From a virus, in the IMG/VR virus record IMGVR_UViG_3300048112_000078, positions 1-23,191 of that record: DNA of 23,191 bases; one strand, 5' to 3'. Made by a program: the position numbers and the translations under genes. This document shows, piece by piece, positions 1 through 9,219 of this stretch. The notes below the pieces were generated by a model that was given only the letters and a program-made list of their open reading frames with translations, was not told the DNA's origin and made no database searches. Each line of letters begins with the position of its first letter. Position 1 is the stretch's first letter.

Positions 1-1
1 G

Positions 2-202
2 CTACCTCTTAATCAGTGTAGATTCTTTTTTAGTTTTAGGACCTGGTTTCTTGTGTGCCCACTTAGTTTTCTTGGGCTTCTTTGGACGTTGGGCTATACG
101 CTGTGCGTCATTGGCAATTGGCTTTATTACTGTTGCAACTGCGCCGGCACTCATGCCTCCAACTGATGCTGTTTCGTTTATTATAATATCTGAAATCTTC
201 AT
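2..202 (-). CDS. Small basic protein with capsid-targeting-like N-terminus
   Basis: A 66-residue protein of unknown function. The N-terminus MKISDIIINE fits the pattern shared by five other proteins here (M-[KR]-hydrophobic-x-[DE]-hydrophobic, ending in [LIV]-x-E). It resembles the T4 capsid-targeting sequence, which gp21 cuts after such a Glu; the predicted cut is after Glu10. A short Gly/Ala-rich stretch follows, then a strongly basic tail from about residue 38 (many Lys, with Pro and a WAHKKPGPK segment), as expected for a DNA-associated internal head protein. A late promoter element sits exactly 5 nt before the ATG with no Shine-Dalgarno between, so the mRNA may be leaderless. The stop codon lies at the left edge, so the gene is complete. 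That the gene is real is likely; the internal-head role is inference. Confidence 0.7.
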   Translation of the reverse strand: MKISDIIINETASVGGMSAGAVATVIKPIANDAQRIAQRPKKPKKTKWAHKKPGPKTKKESTLIKR

Positions 203-207
203 ACTGT

Positions 208-215
208 TATTTATC
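208..215 (-). promoter_or_regulatory. T4-type late promoter element GATAAATA
   Basis: On the minus strand this reads GATAAATA, followed by ACAGT and then the ATG of the 66-residue gene. T4 late promoters (TATAAATA) start transcription about 5 nt beyond the element, which here is the A of the ATG. It lies in the 18-base gap after the upstream gene. Confidence 0.65.
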
Positions 216-220
216 TTTCT

Positions 221-1474
221 TTAAAAGATTTTAGTAAAATCTGTATACACTTTTAGCCAGTCGCTTGTATCTTTTCTAATATTTTCTAAAATGAATGTAC
301 AATTGTCTTGAAATATGTTATAATTATGTTCAGCACATTCAATACTTTGCTCAACTACGTCTTGCCACATAGCAGGATTGTCCTTTTTCATTTGTAATAT
401 TTCTAAATTATCCACCAACATATCAATTTTGTGTATAATGTTTGTTTCAGTATCATATAATTGCATATTGTCAAACAAATGGTCGTATGTTTTATATCCC
501 ATTTGTTGTAAATGTTGATTTATACGGTTTGGGCCAAGCAATATAAACGGTTGCTTTTGTATGATAGGCTTAAAAACTTTTTCAGTAAAGTATAAACAAT
601 TGCCTACGGTGGATTCTGTTATTAATTGTATGTCGCAGTCAAACATGTTAGCATAAAACGTACTACTATTACTCATAGTTCTCATATGGACAATATCGTC
701 ATCTCTGTCATCAAACTTTATAGGGTAATTTTGCGACAATGCTTCTAAATAATTAACACCTTTTTGTATGTCTGCAATACTTGTAAGATTTTTACTAAAG
801 TATTCCATTGTGTTTGCTGTAATTTTTTCAAAAGGCACATCTGGACTGCTTAGTATATTATCTTGTAGCCTGTGCTTTATAAATGCTCCTAATAATAATG
901 CTCTGTGTGGCTTGGGTGCATTGTTTAAGCAATTAAATAAATGTGTTTTAGGTGTGCTAAAATCAAATTCATCGTTAATTTCTAACTCAAGCATTGTGTC
1001 TTCTTTATAATTCCTAGTGTATAGCACATCAAAAGTGTCGTAGTTAAACGTTTTAAATATATCTGCTATATTGACGCAACTATTACCGTAAAACACTGTA
1101 GTGAGCTTGTATGACTGTGTAACTTGGTGAATAAACTCGAATATGTCCTTATCGCAATGCCCTTCTGCCCCATTCTCAAACAGAACTATTGCATGTGGGT
1201 TGTTTGTTATAAACTTAGGTATTAGTAAATGTTCAGTGTTGTACTGTTGCCATGTGTTAAAAATTACACTGGAATCGAATCCGTCTAGACTAATCACATA
1301 CAATACAGGTTCCATTAAGTAAACAGGTTGATCTTTATGATTAGGGTGTGTCCAATTAAAACATTCGTTCATTGCAAATATAGATTCACGTGAAGTTGCT
1401 GGTACATGAGACACATCAAGGCCACAGTCTTGCATAAATTGTTTAAATGGATTATGGATGTCCGCTATAAGCAT
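221..1474 (-). CDS. Glycosyltransferase-like protein with TEK-FKPI motif (copy 1)
   Basis: A 417-residue soluble protein with no signal peptide or membrane segment. The most telling segment is near the C-terminus: TEKVFKPI at about residues 297-304, then PFILLGPN and a G-x-KTYD stretch. Such a 'TEK-x-FKPI ... PF ... G' block is common in marine phage proteins and resembles the SEK-containing donor-binding region of GT10/fucosyltransferase-like enzymes, so sugar transfer (to virion, host surface or DNA) is possible but unproven. A second protein with the same block lies at 13023-14231. The gene starts 13 bases beyond the stop of the SOD-ParB gene. The near-late element TTAAATA is 5 nt before its ATG, and there is no clear Shine-Dalgarno. 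The reading frame is certain; the function is tentative. Confidence 0.75.
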   Translation of the reverse strand: MLIADIHNPFKQFMQDCGLDVSHVPATSRESIFAMNECFNWTHPNHKDQPVYLMEPVLYVISLDGFDSSVIFNTWQQYNTEHLLIPKFITNNPHAIVLFENGAEGHCDKDIFEFIHQVTQSYKLTTVFYGNSCVNIADIFKTFNYDTFDVLYTRNYKEDTMLELEINDEFDFSTPKTHLFNCLNNAPKPHRALLLGAFIKHRLQDNILSSPDVPFEKITANTMEYFSKNLTSIADIQKGVNYLEALSQNYPIKFDDRDDDIVHMRTMSNSSTFYANMFDCDIQLITESTVGNCLYFTEKVFKPIIQKQPFILLGPNRINQHLQQMGYKTYDHLFDNMQLYDTETNIIHKIDMLVDNLEILQMKKDNPAMWQDVVEQSIECAEHNYNIFQDNCTFILENIRKDTSDWLKVYTDFTKIF

Positions 1475-1479
1475 AGCAG

Positions 1480-1487
1480 TATTTAAC
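1480..1487 (-). promoter_or_regulatory. Degenerate late promoter element GTTAAATA
   Basis: On the minus strand this reads GTTAAATA-CTGCT-ATG. It has one mismatch to ATAAATA but the same 5-nt spacing to the start codon as the elements at 208, 10934 and 19801. It overlaps the stop codon of the gene upstream. Because of the mismatch this call is weak. Confidence 0.35.
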
Positions 1488-2980
1488 TATTTCTTTTTCT
1501 TACCGGACTTCATGTTGGCACACCAGTGGTACATTTTTGACTTCTCTCCACTGCTGTCTTTTGCTTTTTTGCGTAGACTTGTAACTGAACCATCACAACT
1601 AGCGCCAGACTTCTTTACTCTGCCTGGACGACTTTTGCCTTTCACTTTGCCGTCAGCAAAGTTTTCGTCTAAAATTTCATCCGGTACTTCAAATTGCCAT
1701 ACAGTTGCTTGACCTTTATCATGCATCATTGCTGTAAGCCTAGTGTTACCGCCTATCAATTCCTTGTGCCCATCACTGTAAACAGCCACAATAGGCATTT
1801 CTACTTTACCACTTTTTAATTGTGCTGTTGCACGTTTTTGTTTTTGTGGATCCAATGTTTTAAAACTGTCAACATCTGCCGCATCTGTGTTGTTGATATC
1901 TTTGGCGCTCACAATAGTTGTTGCTTTTCCTTTACTAGCAAGTTCGACCCAACCGTCTTTGCCTAATTTTTTAAACTCTGGATAACGTTGTGCTTCATCC
2001 CATTCCACATCAAACTGTGGCTTATTCATTTTTGTTTCCAACAGATTCTTAAAGTAATTTTCTGCCATTACTGCTCTGTCACTTGTGGTGTGGTCAAATG
2101 CTTTCATTACGTCTTCAATGTCTGCATCTATCATTATAGTTTTTACTTTCTTAATACCTAATACATTGGCGGCATCAAATCTATGATGGCCATTAATAAG
2201 GTATCCTTTCTTATCTACTATAAACGGCTTGTCTTCGTTGTTTAAAAATACATCCTGAGACTTCTTTGCTAATCCGTCTACACGCTGAGTCTGTACAGGC
2301 TTAATTTTGTCTATGCTCATTGTTCCTTCTTTGTACTTGAACTCTGAGCCTACTAAATGTTTTCTTTTAATTTGTGGTAATTGATTTCTATCAAATGTTT
2401 TCTCATATACTGGTCTAGTATAACTTTCTTCTACGCTCTTTCTTAAACGTACAACTCCACATGCTAACCTATCACCTGCGTTACCTGTTTTAAGACTTTC
2501 TTCATCTCCGCCTGTGCCTAAGTCATCTTCATCAGCATGTATAACTATTGCTCTACCAACAATACTTCTGTCGCCGCTTAGGTCAATACGCCTTGCAACA
2601 ATTTTAAATCTTGCTATACCATCGTCATTGGCAACTATGTTTCCTAAATCACCTATATGCCCGTCTGATAAGCCGCCATGGTCAACACCTTCTGGATTGT
2701 AATGCCCACCAGCACTTTCACAACCTTTACTAAGGTCCCCAAATTCATGTACATGGAATCCGTGCTTGCCTGATGTAAGTCCTTTTATTATACCTCGTAT
2801 AATAGTAGGCTTGCCGGGGTCTTGTTTCATAACTATAGCACCACTGATATCGCCTTCAGTGTGTTCTAGTTGTACAACTGCTTTAACTACTTCCTGTGCT
2901 TCTTGTATAGCACTTAAACTACTACACTCGCAAACCTTTGCTTTTGTTCGTGGGCAACTTATAAAATCACTCGACTTCAT
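1487..2980 (-). CDS. Cu/Zn superoxide dismutase fused to two ParB-like domains and a Cys/basic tail
   Basis: A 497-residue fusion. Residues about 33-178 are a complete Cu/Zn superoxide dismutase domain. They hold GFHVHEFGD (copper ligands H76, H78), the bridging H93, zinc ligands H101, H108 and D111, H148 before the DDLG loop, the R171 position, and the disulfide pair C87/C174. All metal ligands of the family are present, so O2- dismutation is expected. Residues about 220-295 form a ParB/sulfiredoxin-like domain with GHHR (264-267). A second such domain (about 390-432) carries GGNTRLTA (410-417). The tail (about 448-497) is basic with C462 and C487. No signal peptide is seen, unlike most bacterial SodC. 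The start overlaps the stop of the giant gene as TAATG, so the two are translationally coupled. The ParB part may bind or cut DNA, or bind CTP; that is unknown. Confidence 0.9.
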   Translation of the reverse strand: MKSSDFISCPRTKAKVCECSSLSAIQEAQEVVKAVVQLEHTEGDISGAIVMKQDPGKPTIIRGIIKGLTSGKHGFHVHEFGDLSKGCESAGGHYNPEGVDHGGLSDGHIGDLGNIVANDDGIARFKIVARRIDLSGDRSIVGRAIVIHADEDDLGTGGDEESLKTGNAGDRLACGVVRLRKSVEESYTRPVYEKTFDRNQLPQIKRKHLVGSEFKYKEGTMSIDKIKPVQTQRVDGLAKKSQDVFLNNEDKPFIVDKKGYLINGHHRFDAANVLGIKKVKTIMIDADIEDVMKAFDHTTSDRAVMAENYFKNLLETKMNKPQFDVEWDEAQRYPEFKKLGKDGWVELASKGKATTIVSAKDINNTDAADVDSFKTLDPQKQKRATAQLKSGKVEMPIVAVYSDGHKELIGGNTRLTAMMHDKGQATVWQFEVPDEILDENFADGKVKGKSRPGRVKKSGASCDGSVTSLRKKAKDSSGEKSKMYHWCANMKSGKKKK

Positions 2981-5900
2981 TAAAGTACACCTGTCAGTAT
3001 TTGTGGAGTTCCTTTACTCCTGTCATCAAAGAAGTCCATACCGCCATTAAGTTTAACTTTTCCGCTATCTAATAATTGTTTCATATCAGATGCATCTTTA
3101 ATCATTACATACTCACCTGTAGCAGTATTAAATATCATTATGTAATCATGTCCTTCTTTTAATTTGTAATAGTCGTGTCCTAATGCAACAAAATTAAATA
3201 TTGCTTCTTTAGGATCTATTTCGTTACCTGAATACGAACTTATCATTTTCTTGAACGCATCTGTATTTTCAGGAACATCGATGTAAAAGCCTTTTGCAAT
3301 AGCATGTAATATTTTTTCTGCAGAACCGGCGGGAGTTTTCTCTAACACTTTGTTCATGTTCTTAATACCTGCCATATTAAAGTTTAAGTTGAAGTATGTT
3401 AATCCTTTAACTTTACCATTCCATCCAAATTGTTCCAAATCATCTTCTGTTATACCAAGATCCATAAATGCTTGTTTAACAACTTGTCTTGCGCCAGAGC
3501 CGCCATTGTATCCGCCAGTTGAGTACAATCTGCCGCCAGACCTACTCTTCTTGCCACTTTTGCCAATAGACGTTCCATCTGCTTTAACTTCAACACCTTT
3601 GCCGTCAATAAGTACTAAATCACTTTTTTCTGCTAAGTCTATTCCGCCACCGGTTAGTGCTAACAGAAACTCGCCCGGGCCTTGATCTGGTCCATATCCC
3701 ATTGCACCTCTAAGTTGTAACGCTATCGGTTTTGCTAATGCGTTAGCAATTGGATTGGAAGATAACATGTCGTATATGTTGCCTGTTAGGTTAGATATAA
3801 GAACATTGCCTGACCATAAACCGTTACCTGTGCCTAAGTCTTTTAAGAATTTATCTTTACTGGCAAAATCTCCAGGTGTCTCCAACACTAAGTTTGCAAT
3901 CTTTTGATCTAAGTCGCCTTTTACACCTTGTGATATATTGGCAGTGATTGCCGCATGTGCCAATTCTGTAATTTCATTTTTCTTTAAAAATGCAACCAAT
4001 TTATTTAATTCTGTTACATCCTCTACCTGCCCAATTAAGTCGAATGCCTCTTGTTTTAATTGTGCTAAATCTTCTTTTACTAGTTGTTGCTTGTCGTCAT
4101 GTTGTTCATAGTCTTGGTCGGCATCTTGTTCTGAGGCTTCAGGCTCTTGTTTGCTTACAATACTTCTTAAATAATTAACTACAGTTGCTAAAACTGACTG
4201 AGTAGAAGATTTTTGTACTAACTCTTTAGCATCTGATTTATTATCTGATTCGGTTAACAACAAGTTTTTAATATGTTGTTTGCTCCATTCAGTCATTCTA
4301 ATTTTTGCTTTTGTTTCGTCGGGTAAAACACCTACAAACATTTGCAATATGTTTCTAGCACATGCATCATCGCCTGCTTCAGCTCTTAGTTGTCTAAAAT
4401 GATCTAACATTGCAGGTACAGGAATCGCCTGATAGGCTAACATCTGTTTTTTAAGATCTCCTACTGGAAAATGATCTGACATTAATCTGTTAATAGTATC
4501 TACTTGTTTAAAGTCTGGTACACTTTCTTCGATATTAGCATGGCTCATATTTCGATCATGTACATACGAACCAGGGTCTTTTTCAAATTCTTTATCTTTA
4601 ATTTTTTTAAGATCCCTTTGATCTTTAGTAAAACCTTTATTGTTAAATCCAAACGAACCTTTAGGTTTTCTGCCAATCTGAGGAATTTTCTTTATACTTT
4701 TAACCCCTAACTCTTTTTTGCTGACATCTTTTCCGTTGCCTAATTTCCTTCTGACACCATATGTACTCTGTGCTATCACTTCTTCAGTTCTACCATCTTT
4801 GTATGATACTTTCCATTTATGGTATCCGCTAGGTAAATCATCTTTGTTTTCGTAAAGTTTATCAATTTTGTCTTTGCTAACTTTATTAATAATATTAATT
4901 TGCTCTTCTAATGGCAAACCGTCGAATTCATCGAATGCATTTTCTTTATTCATTTTCCATACCGTTGCTGATGTTGGACTAAAAGGTTCACCATCTGGGC
5001 CCTTTGCTACATCTGGTGTAACTAATGGAGCAAAGTTAGGTTCTCTACCGTCGCCCAATTCATCAGTGAACTCTACTCCTCTTTTTTGTAGTATTTGCTT
5101 AATGTTAGATTCGTTATAAGATACAAAATGGTCAAATACACTTTCGTAATCGTAGCCGTATTTGTTTATAAATCTAGTTTTCATTTCCTCAGCAACTGGC
5201 CATCTCCAGTTATCTTTATATTTTTCTGGATTATTTAATATTTCAATAGCATCTCTAATTGCACTGCTGTGTGCCCACGGCATAATTAATATGTCTTTGT
5301 AATTAGTTGAGTGTATTGAATTGCTTTGTTGAAGTCTGGAAGTTAATTCTCTTTCGCCTAGTGTACTAAGCTCTTTAGCAAATTCTTTTTTGACCATTAC
5401 GTCACCACCAAAACTAAATGCTTTTATCTTAGCAATTGATGGATCGCCATGTTTCTTCATAAACTGTTTTTGTTTTTTAGGAAGTTGTTTTTTCTTGTCA
5501 ACATCAATACCAGTACTATCAAAGCCTAACTCTTTGCCGAGCTTGTCTACTGTGTTTATAAACTTAGATATAGCATCAGTTCTAGTTTTAATTAGTTCAG
5601 GCAGTTTGCCTCTAGTAAATACGTCAGCACCATACTTTGCTTTAGCAAGATGATTTCTTTCGAATACATCATTTAAATATTGTTGTAGTTGTTGCTGTAC
5701 TTGAATTAAAGGAGTTTCAGAAAAAGGATCTGCTCCAGCTGGGTTTGCCAACTGTCTAGCAATTGTTGTCAATGTTTCTGCTTGTGACGATCTCATACCA
5801 AAGTAATCTAGACCATCTTGTGACATACCGTGAGCCTCATCACCTTTTAATGAAGGGTCCATTTCTGGCATCATTTTATCTGTGGCTTGTACCGCTGATA

Positions 5901-8900
5901 ATAATTCTGTTAAAGATTTACTTACAACCTTTAGCATATCGTAGTGTTGTGCTGGTTGCACATCTTTCATACGTTGTATTTCTTCAAATCTCTTTCTTAA
6001 GTTAATTTGCATTTTACTAAGTGCATTATCTGTATAAGAATCATCTCCGCTTACTTGTGGGTTATGACCTTTCTTAACTGGGTGGTTCCACTCTTCATAA
6101 TCTGCTAAGTGAGTGAGTAATTTCTTTAGTCCTGCTTTATTAACTGGAGAGCCTACTGGAAACCAACTGTTGTCACTATTAATGCCGGTACTGTTATAAG
6201 AACCTCTTGTCATATCTTGATTGAATTTTTTAAATTCATTCTTGTTAACACTATCCCATGCCGCGGCTACTGTTTCTGCATTTACATTAGTAGCACTTGC
6301 TAAAGCATTAAAGAATTTTTTATTTTGTTCGCCATCTTGTAATGCACCACTTTGTGATGCCGACCACATTCCCTTAACAATTTTGTCACTTTCTGGTCCA
6401 CTTAAAAAAGCAGGAAGTGTAATAATACTTTTCTTAAATAATTTGTCAACACCGTTTTGTATTGTGGTTAACTTCTTTTGTGGTGTTGATTGTGCCTGAT
6501 TAGGAACTTGTACTCTATCTTCTTGTTGTAGTATTAATTTAGCCAACTTATCATATGTAAGTTCAAAGTCTGCTAGAGATTTTCTAAATTCACCAATGGA
6601 TTTCGCATTAGGTTTTGCTCTACTTTTGTTTGAACTAAGGTCAAATCCTGCCTGTCCAATTGCCAGTGCAAAGTTTTCCTGTGCTTTTTTCAAATACAAT
6701 GGTGCTTGTTTACTTGGTGCTTGTTTGTAAGGCCTTGTAATAGGTTCCTGTGCCTGTAAAGGCTCCATTTCTTCTACTTCTTCTACTTCCACCTTCTTGC
6801 CTGTTCTCTCTTCATAATCTGCAAGTGCTTGTTTCCACTGCTCATCTGCATTTGGCTGAGAGAATTCTCTATATCTAATTAGACTGTTTACTGCTACAGC
6901 AACCGAATCCATTGAATCAATGTAAATGGCTTTATCAAAGTAGTCTTTAATAACATCTACAATAGGTAGTTCTACATCGAATCTACCTTTAACACGTTCT
7001 ATATCTTTTGCATCAATTTCATCTAAACTGTTTATTAGTTTGAATAATGCTTTTACATAGTCTGCATTATACATTTTATCACTGTATGCCGCACTTAATG
7101 TTTCAGCATAACGTATAACTGCTTTTGCGGCTGTATCAAAGTTTAAATGATAGTCATTGCCGCCACCAATTCTAAATTCGATAAGTTGATTACCTGTCTG
7201 ACTATCAGTTTGGTCTTTAAAGTTTATAGAACTAAACTTGCCTGGATTAATACCTTTTTTAAGAATATTTTCTATGTTTTTTATAGTCTTGGTGTTTTCT
7301 GGACTCGATTTTAAGTCTTGTGCGGCTTTCTTTAAACTTTCAATCTGTGACTTTGCATAACTGTTGTTTGATCTACCAAATGTACTCAACAAGTATTTGT
7401 CGCCTAACAGTACAGCAAGTTTAACTGGATTTACTTCTTCCTTTTCTTCGCTGTCTAAACTCATTGTAATGTGTAATCCACAACTACTGTTCGTTTCTAC
7501 ATTTTCCTTTTGGAACCAATCGAACAGGCTTTTCATTTCTTCCATCATTTGCTTAGGTGTATCGTAAACAGGAGAAATAACTTCTGCGCCTGTGCCTCCA
7601 TCTGTTTCAATACTGCTGTCAGTCTCTACACGCCAAAAGTCATTGTTAGTACCATAACTCGAGTGATACTCACCATGTTCCACATCATCACTAACTTTAC
7701 TGTTATCGGTGGCCCAATTTCTTAACATGTCTGCTACTTCACCTACACCTTCGCCTGAGCCGTTTTCGTTATACAAGTAAATACCGTGTTCACCTAAACA
7801 ACTACTCCAACTACCGTATTCTCTATTAGCCCATTCATCGTGATCATATTCAGATTCAGCTGTCTCAACTGCTGTTTCTAATGCTTCGCCATTGTCTCTG
7901 ATTTTCTCTTCGAGCCACTCAATGTATTCATCTTCTCGTTGTTCTTCGGCATACTGTCTGCCCCATGCAATAAAGTCCCAATCTTCGAACTCTTCTTTTT
8001 GCTCATCGTCCATACCTTCTAATTCTTCTTCTTTGTACGCTTCTATATCATCTTCGTCTAGCATTGATTCAACAAAATCATTTAACTCATCTTCATCTTC
8101 TTTTCTATCTGCGACTATGTCTTGCATTATCTCGCCTTCTAAATCATATGCTTTCTCATATATCCATTCTCTGTATGCTTCATTGATTGTTTCAACACTG
8201 CCACTGCCTTCTTGGTCTCTAATAAAGTCTTCAATGTCGTACCAATTGTATTCGTACAACCAGTCGTCGTCATCACTTCCGCTGTCCATAACATCCTGGA
8301 ATACTGTTTCTGCTTCGAATCCACATTTAATAGGACTGTTAAGTGCCTGCTGTGCAATATTTTTTCTATTAAAGTTTATTTCAAATATTTGTTCAGGTCC
8401 TTGTTCACGCAATTTAAATTTACGCACAAGTTTTTTCATATTAGTTTTTAGTTTGGCAAGTCTTTTTTTGCTGTGCTTTTTAATGTTAAAAGAAGATGCA
8501 GTAGACTTACTCAACTTGGAAAGTTTACTAGCATTAAGTACTTGTACTTCTTCATCTGGGTCGACTAATTGGTACTCACCTTTGGGATCTTGTATTACAA
8601 CTTTGTCTGGATTTGGCTTGTTTCCAACTTTACTAACTACTTTTCCTGCTACTTCGCCTTTATCGTTGTGATATTCTGCATCAACTTCTATATCCTTTGC
8701 TTTAGACTTCGTGTAAGTTGGTTCTACTTTCTCAGGCTCTGCATCTTTAACATCTAATCCAGGTGTCACTGTTGGACTACCTTTATCTACTTTAGTAGTT
8801 GTAGGAGTTGTAGGTTTAGCATTTGCTTTTGCTGTTGCCCCAGTCTTTTGTTGACTAGTGGGTGTACTTGCTCCGGAACTCATACCATATTCTGCTAGTA

Positions 8901-8934
8901 CACTTTCTAAAGTTCTCACATCCGTAAATTTCAT
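2980..8934 (-). CDS. Giant multidomain protein: amidoligase-like N-part, PD-(D/E)XK nuclease-like C-part
   Basis: A 1984-residue protein. The N-terminus MKFTDVRTLESVLAE fits the capsid-targeting pattern (predicted cut after E15). A Thr/Pro/Lys-rich linker follows, then a Lys-rich helix (about 150-175). Residues about 200-620 resemble the GCS-like putative amidoligase fold: GFEAE (205-209), an acidic insert rich in Asp/Glu (about 215-370), a D-S-S-I patch (439-442), GAEVISP (449-455), SCGLHIT (484-490) and EFRIGGG (586-592). Such enzymes join carboxyl and amine groups. The middle 1100 residues are unrecognised, mostly helical with Gln/Lys-rich stretches. About 1740-1800 looks like a PD-(D/E)XK nuclease: E1755 in GPGE, D1772, then E1782-V-K1784. 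It starts 4 bases beyond the stop of the basic-protein gene, with no promoter of its own. The domain calls rest on motifs only; the open frame itself is beyond doubt. Confidence 0.9.
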   Translation of the reverse strand: MKFTDVRTLESVLAEYGMSSGASTPTSQQKTGATAKANAKPTTPTTTKVDKGSPTVTPGLDVKDAEPEKVEPTYTKSKAKDIEVDAEYHNDKGEVAGKVVSKVGNKPNPDKVVIQDPKGEYQLVDPDEEVQVLNASKLSKLSKSTASSFNIKKHSKKRLAKLKTNMKKLVRKFKLREQGPEQIFEINFNRKNIAQQALNSPIKCGFEAETVFQDVMDSGSDDDDWLYEYNWYDIEDFIRDQEGSGSVETINEAYREWIYEKAYDLEGEIMQDIVADRKEDEDELNDFVESMLDEDDIEAYKEEELEGMDDEQKEEFEDWDFIAWGRQYAEEQREDEYIEWLEEKIRDNGEALETAVETAESEYDHDEWANREYGSWSSCLGEHGIYLYNENGSGEGVGEVADMLRNWATDNSKVSDDVEHGEYHSSYGTNNDFWRVETDSSIETDGGTGAEVISPVYDTPKQMMEEMKSLFDWFQKENVETNSSCGLHITMSLDSEEKEEVNPVKLAVLLGDKYLLSTFGRSNNSYAKSQIESLKKAAQDLKSSPENTKTIKNIENILKKGINPGKFSSINFKDQTDSQTGNQLIEFRIGGGNDYHLNFDTAAKAVIRYAETLSAAYSDKMYNADYVKALFKLINSLDEIDAKDIERVKGRFDVELPIVDVIKDYFDKAIYIDSMDSVAVAVNSLIRYREFSQPNADEQWKQALADYEERTGKKVEVEEVEEMEPLQAQEPITRPYKQAPSKQAPLYLKKAQENFALAIGQAGFDLSSNKSRAKPNAKSIGEFRKSLADFELTYDKLAKLILQQEDRVQVPNQAQSTPQKKLTTIQNGVDKLFKKSIITLPAFLSGPESDKIVKGMWSASQSGALQDGEQNKKFFNALASATNVNAETVAAAWDSVNKNEFKKFNQDMTRGSYNSTGINSDNSWFPVGSPVNKAGLKKLLTHLADYEEWNHPVKKGHNPQVSGDDSYTDNALSKMQINLRKRFEEIQRMKDVQPAQHYDMLKVVSKSLTELLSAVQATDKMMPEMDPSLKGDEAHGMSQDGLDYFGMRSSQAETLTTIARQLANPAGADPFSETPLIQVQQQLQQYLNDVFERNHLAKAKYGADVFTRGKLPELIKTRTDAISKFINTVDKLGKELGFDSTGIDVDKKKQLPKKQKQFMKKHGDPSIAKIKAFSFGGDVMVKKEFAKELSTLGERELTSRLQQSNSIHSTNYKDILIMPWAHSSAIRDAIEILNNPEKYKDNWRWPVAEEMKTRFINKYGYDYESVFDHFVSYNESNIKQILQKRGVEFTDELGDGREPNFAPLVTPDVAKGPDGEPFSPTSATVWKMNKENAFDEFDGLPLEEQINIINKVSKDKIDKLYENKDDLPSGYHKWKVSYKDGRTEEVIAQSTYGVRRKLGNGKDVSKKELGVKSIKKIPQIGRKPKGSFGFNNKGFTKDQRDLKKIKDKEFEKDPGSYVHDRNMSHANIEESVPDFKQVDTINRLMSDHFPVGDLKKQMLAYQAIPVPAMLDHFRQLRAEAGDDACARNILQMFVGVLPDETKAKIRMTEWSKQHIKNLLLTESDNKSDAKELVQKSSTQSVLATVVNYLRSIVSKQEPEASEQDADQDYEQHDDKQQLVKEDLAQLKQEAFDLIGQVEDVTELNKLVAFLKKNEITELAHAAITANISQGVKGDLDQKIANLVLETPGDFASKDKFLKDLGTGNGLWSGNVLISNLTGNIYDMLSSNPIANALAKPIALQLRGAMGYGPDQGPGEFLLALTGGGIDLAEKSDLVLIDGKGVEVKADGTSIGKSGKKSRSGGRLYSTGGYNGGSGARQVVKQAFMDLGITEDDLEQFGWNGKVKGLTYFNLNFNMAGIKNMNKVLEKTPAGSAEKILHAIAKGFYIDVPENTDAFKKMISSYSGNEIDPKEAIFNFVALGHDYYKLKEGHDYIMIFNTATGEYVMIKDASDMKQLLDSGKVKLNGGMDFFDDRSKGTPQILTGVL

Positions 8935-8937
8935 GTA

Positions 8938-9219
8938 TTATCGCCTGTTTAATGTTCTTAATCTTCTACTTGCAGGATTAAGTCTTTTTGTTCTTTGCGA
9001 CTTTCTAGAAAGTCTTTTGCCCATTCTTGCTTTTGTTTTTTTCAACGTCATACGTTTTTTCATATTGACAGGGGCAGAACATTGTGCTGGGCTACTAACT
9101 ACTCTACCTTTACGTCTGCCACTAGTACATCTAACAGCACGTTTGATCTTCTTACCACTTCTACGCCAAACCATCCTGGCTTCGGTAATTGTATCTTCTG
9201 TTATATCTTCTAATCTCAT
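8938..9219 (-). CDS. Very basic small protein with capsid-targeting-like N-terminus
   Basis: A 93-residue protein. The acidic N-terminus MRLEDITEDTITEARM has an I-T-E|A site at E13 (another at E8) and fits the capsid-targeting pattern. Everything after it is extremely rich in Arg and Lys, with two Cys (in the segments VRCTSG and AQCSAP). Removing the acidic leader would leave a DNA-binding, histone-like peptide, as for T4 internal proteins. A Cys/basic segment also ends the SOD-ParB protein in the same operon. The start overlaps the stop of the membrane protein gene as TAATG. Function as an internal head or DNA-condensing protein is inferred. Confidence 0.75.
   Translation of the reverse strand: MRLEDITEDTITEARMVWRRSGKKIKRAVRCTSGRRKGRVVSSPAQCSAPVNMKKRMTLKKTKARMGKRLSRKSQRTKRLNPASRRLRTLNRR

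Noticed and set aside
2951-2980. Capsid-targeting leader on the SOD-ParB protein (MKSSDFISC).
   Set aside because: It begins somewhat like the others but lacks the early acidic-hydrophobic order and a near [LIV]-x-E site, so it is not counted among the six.
7892-8671. A long plus-strand frame of 259 codons, very rich in serine.
   Set aside because: It is the antisense of the Asp/Glu-rich part of the giant protein; GAA/GAT codons read backwards give TTC/ATC and Ser-rich frames. It has no ribosome site and the opposite frame has clear domain motifs.
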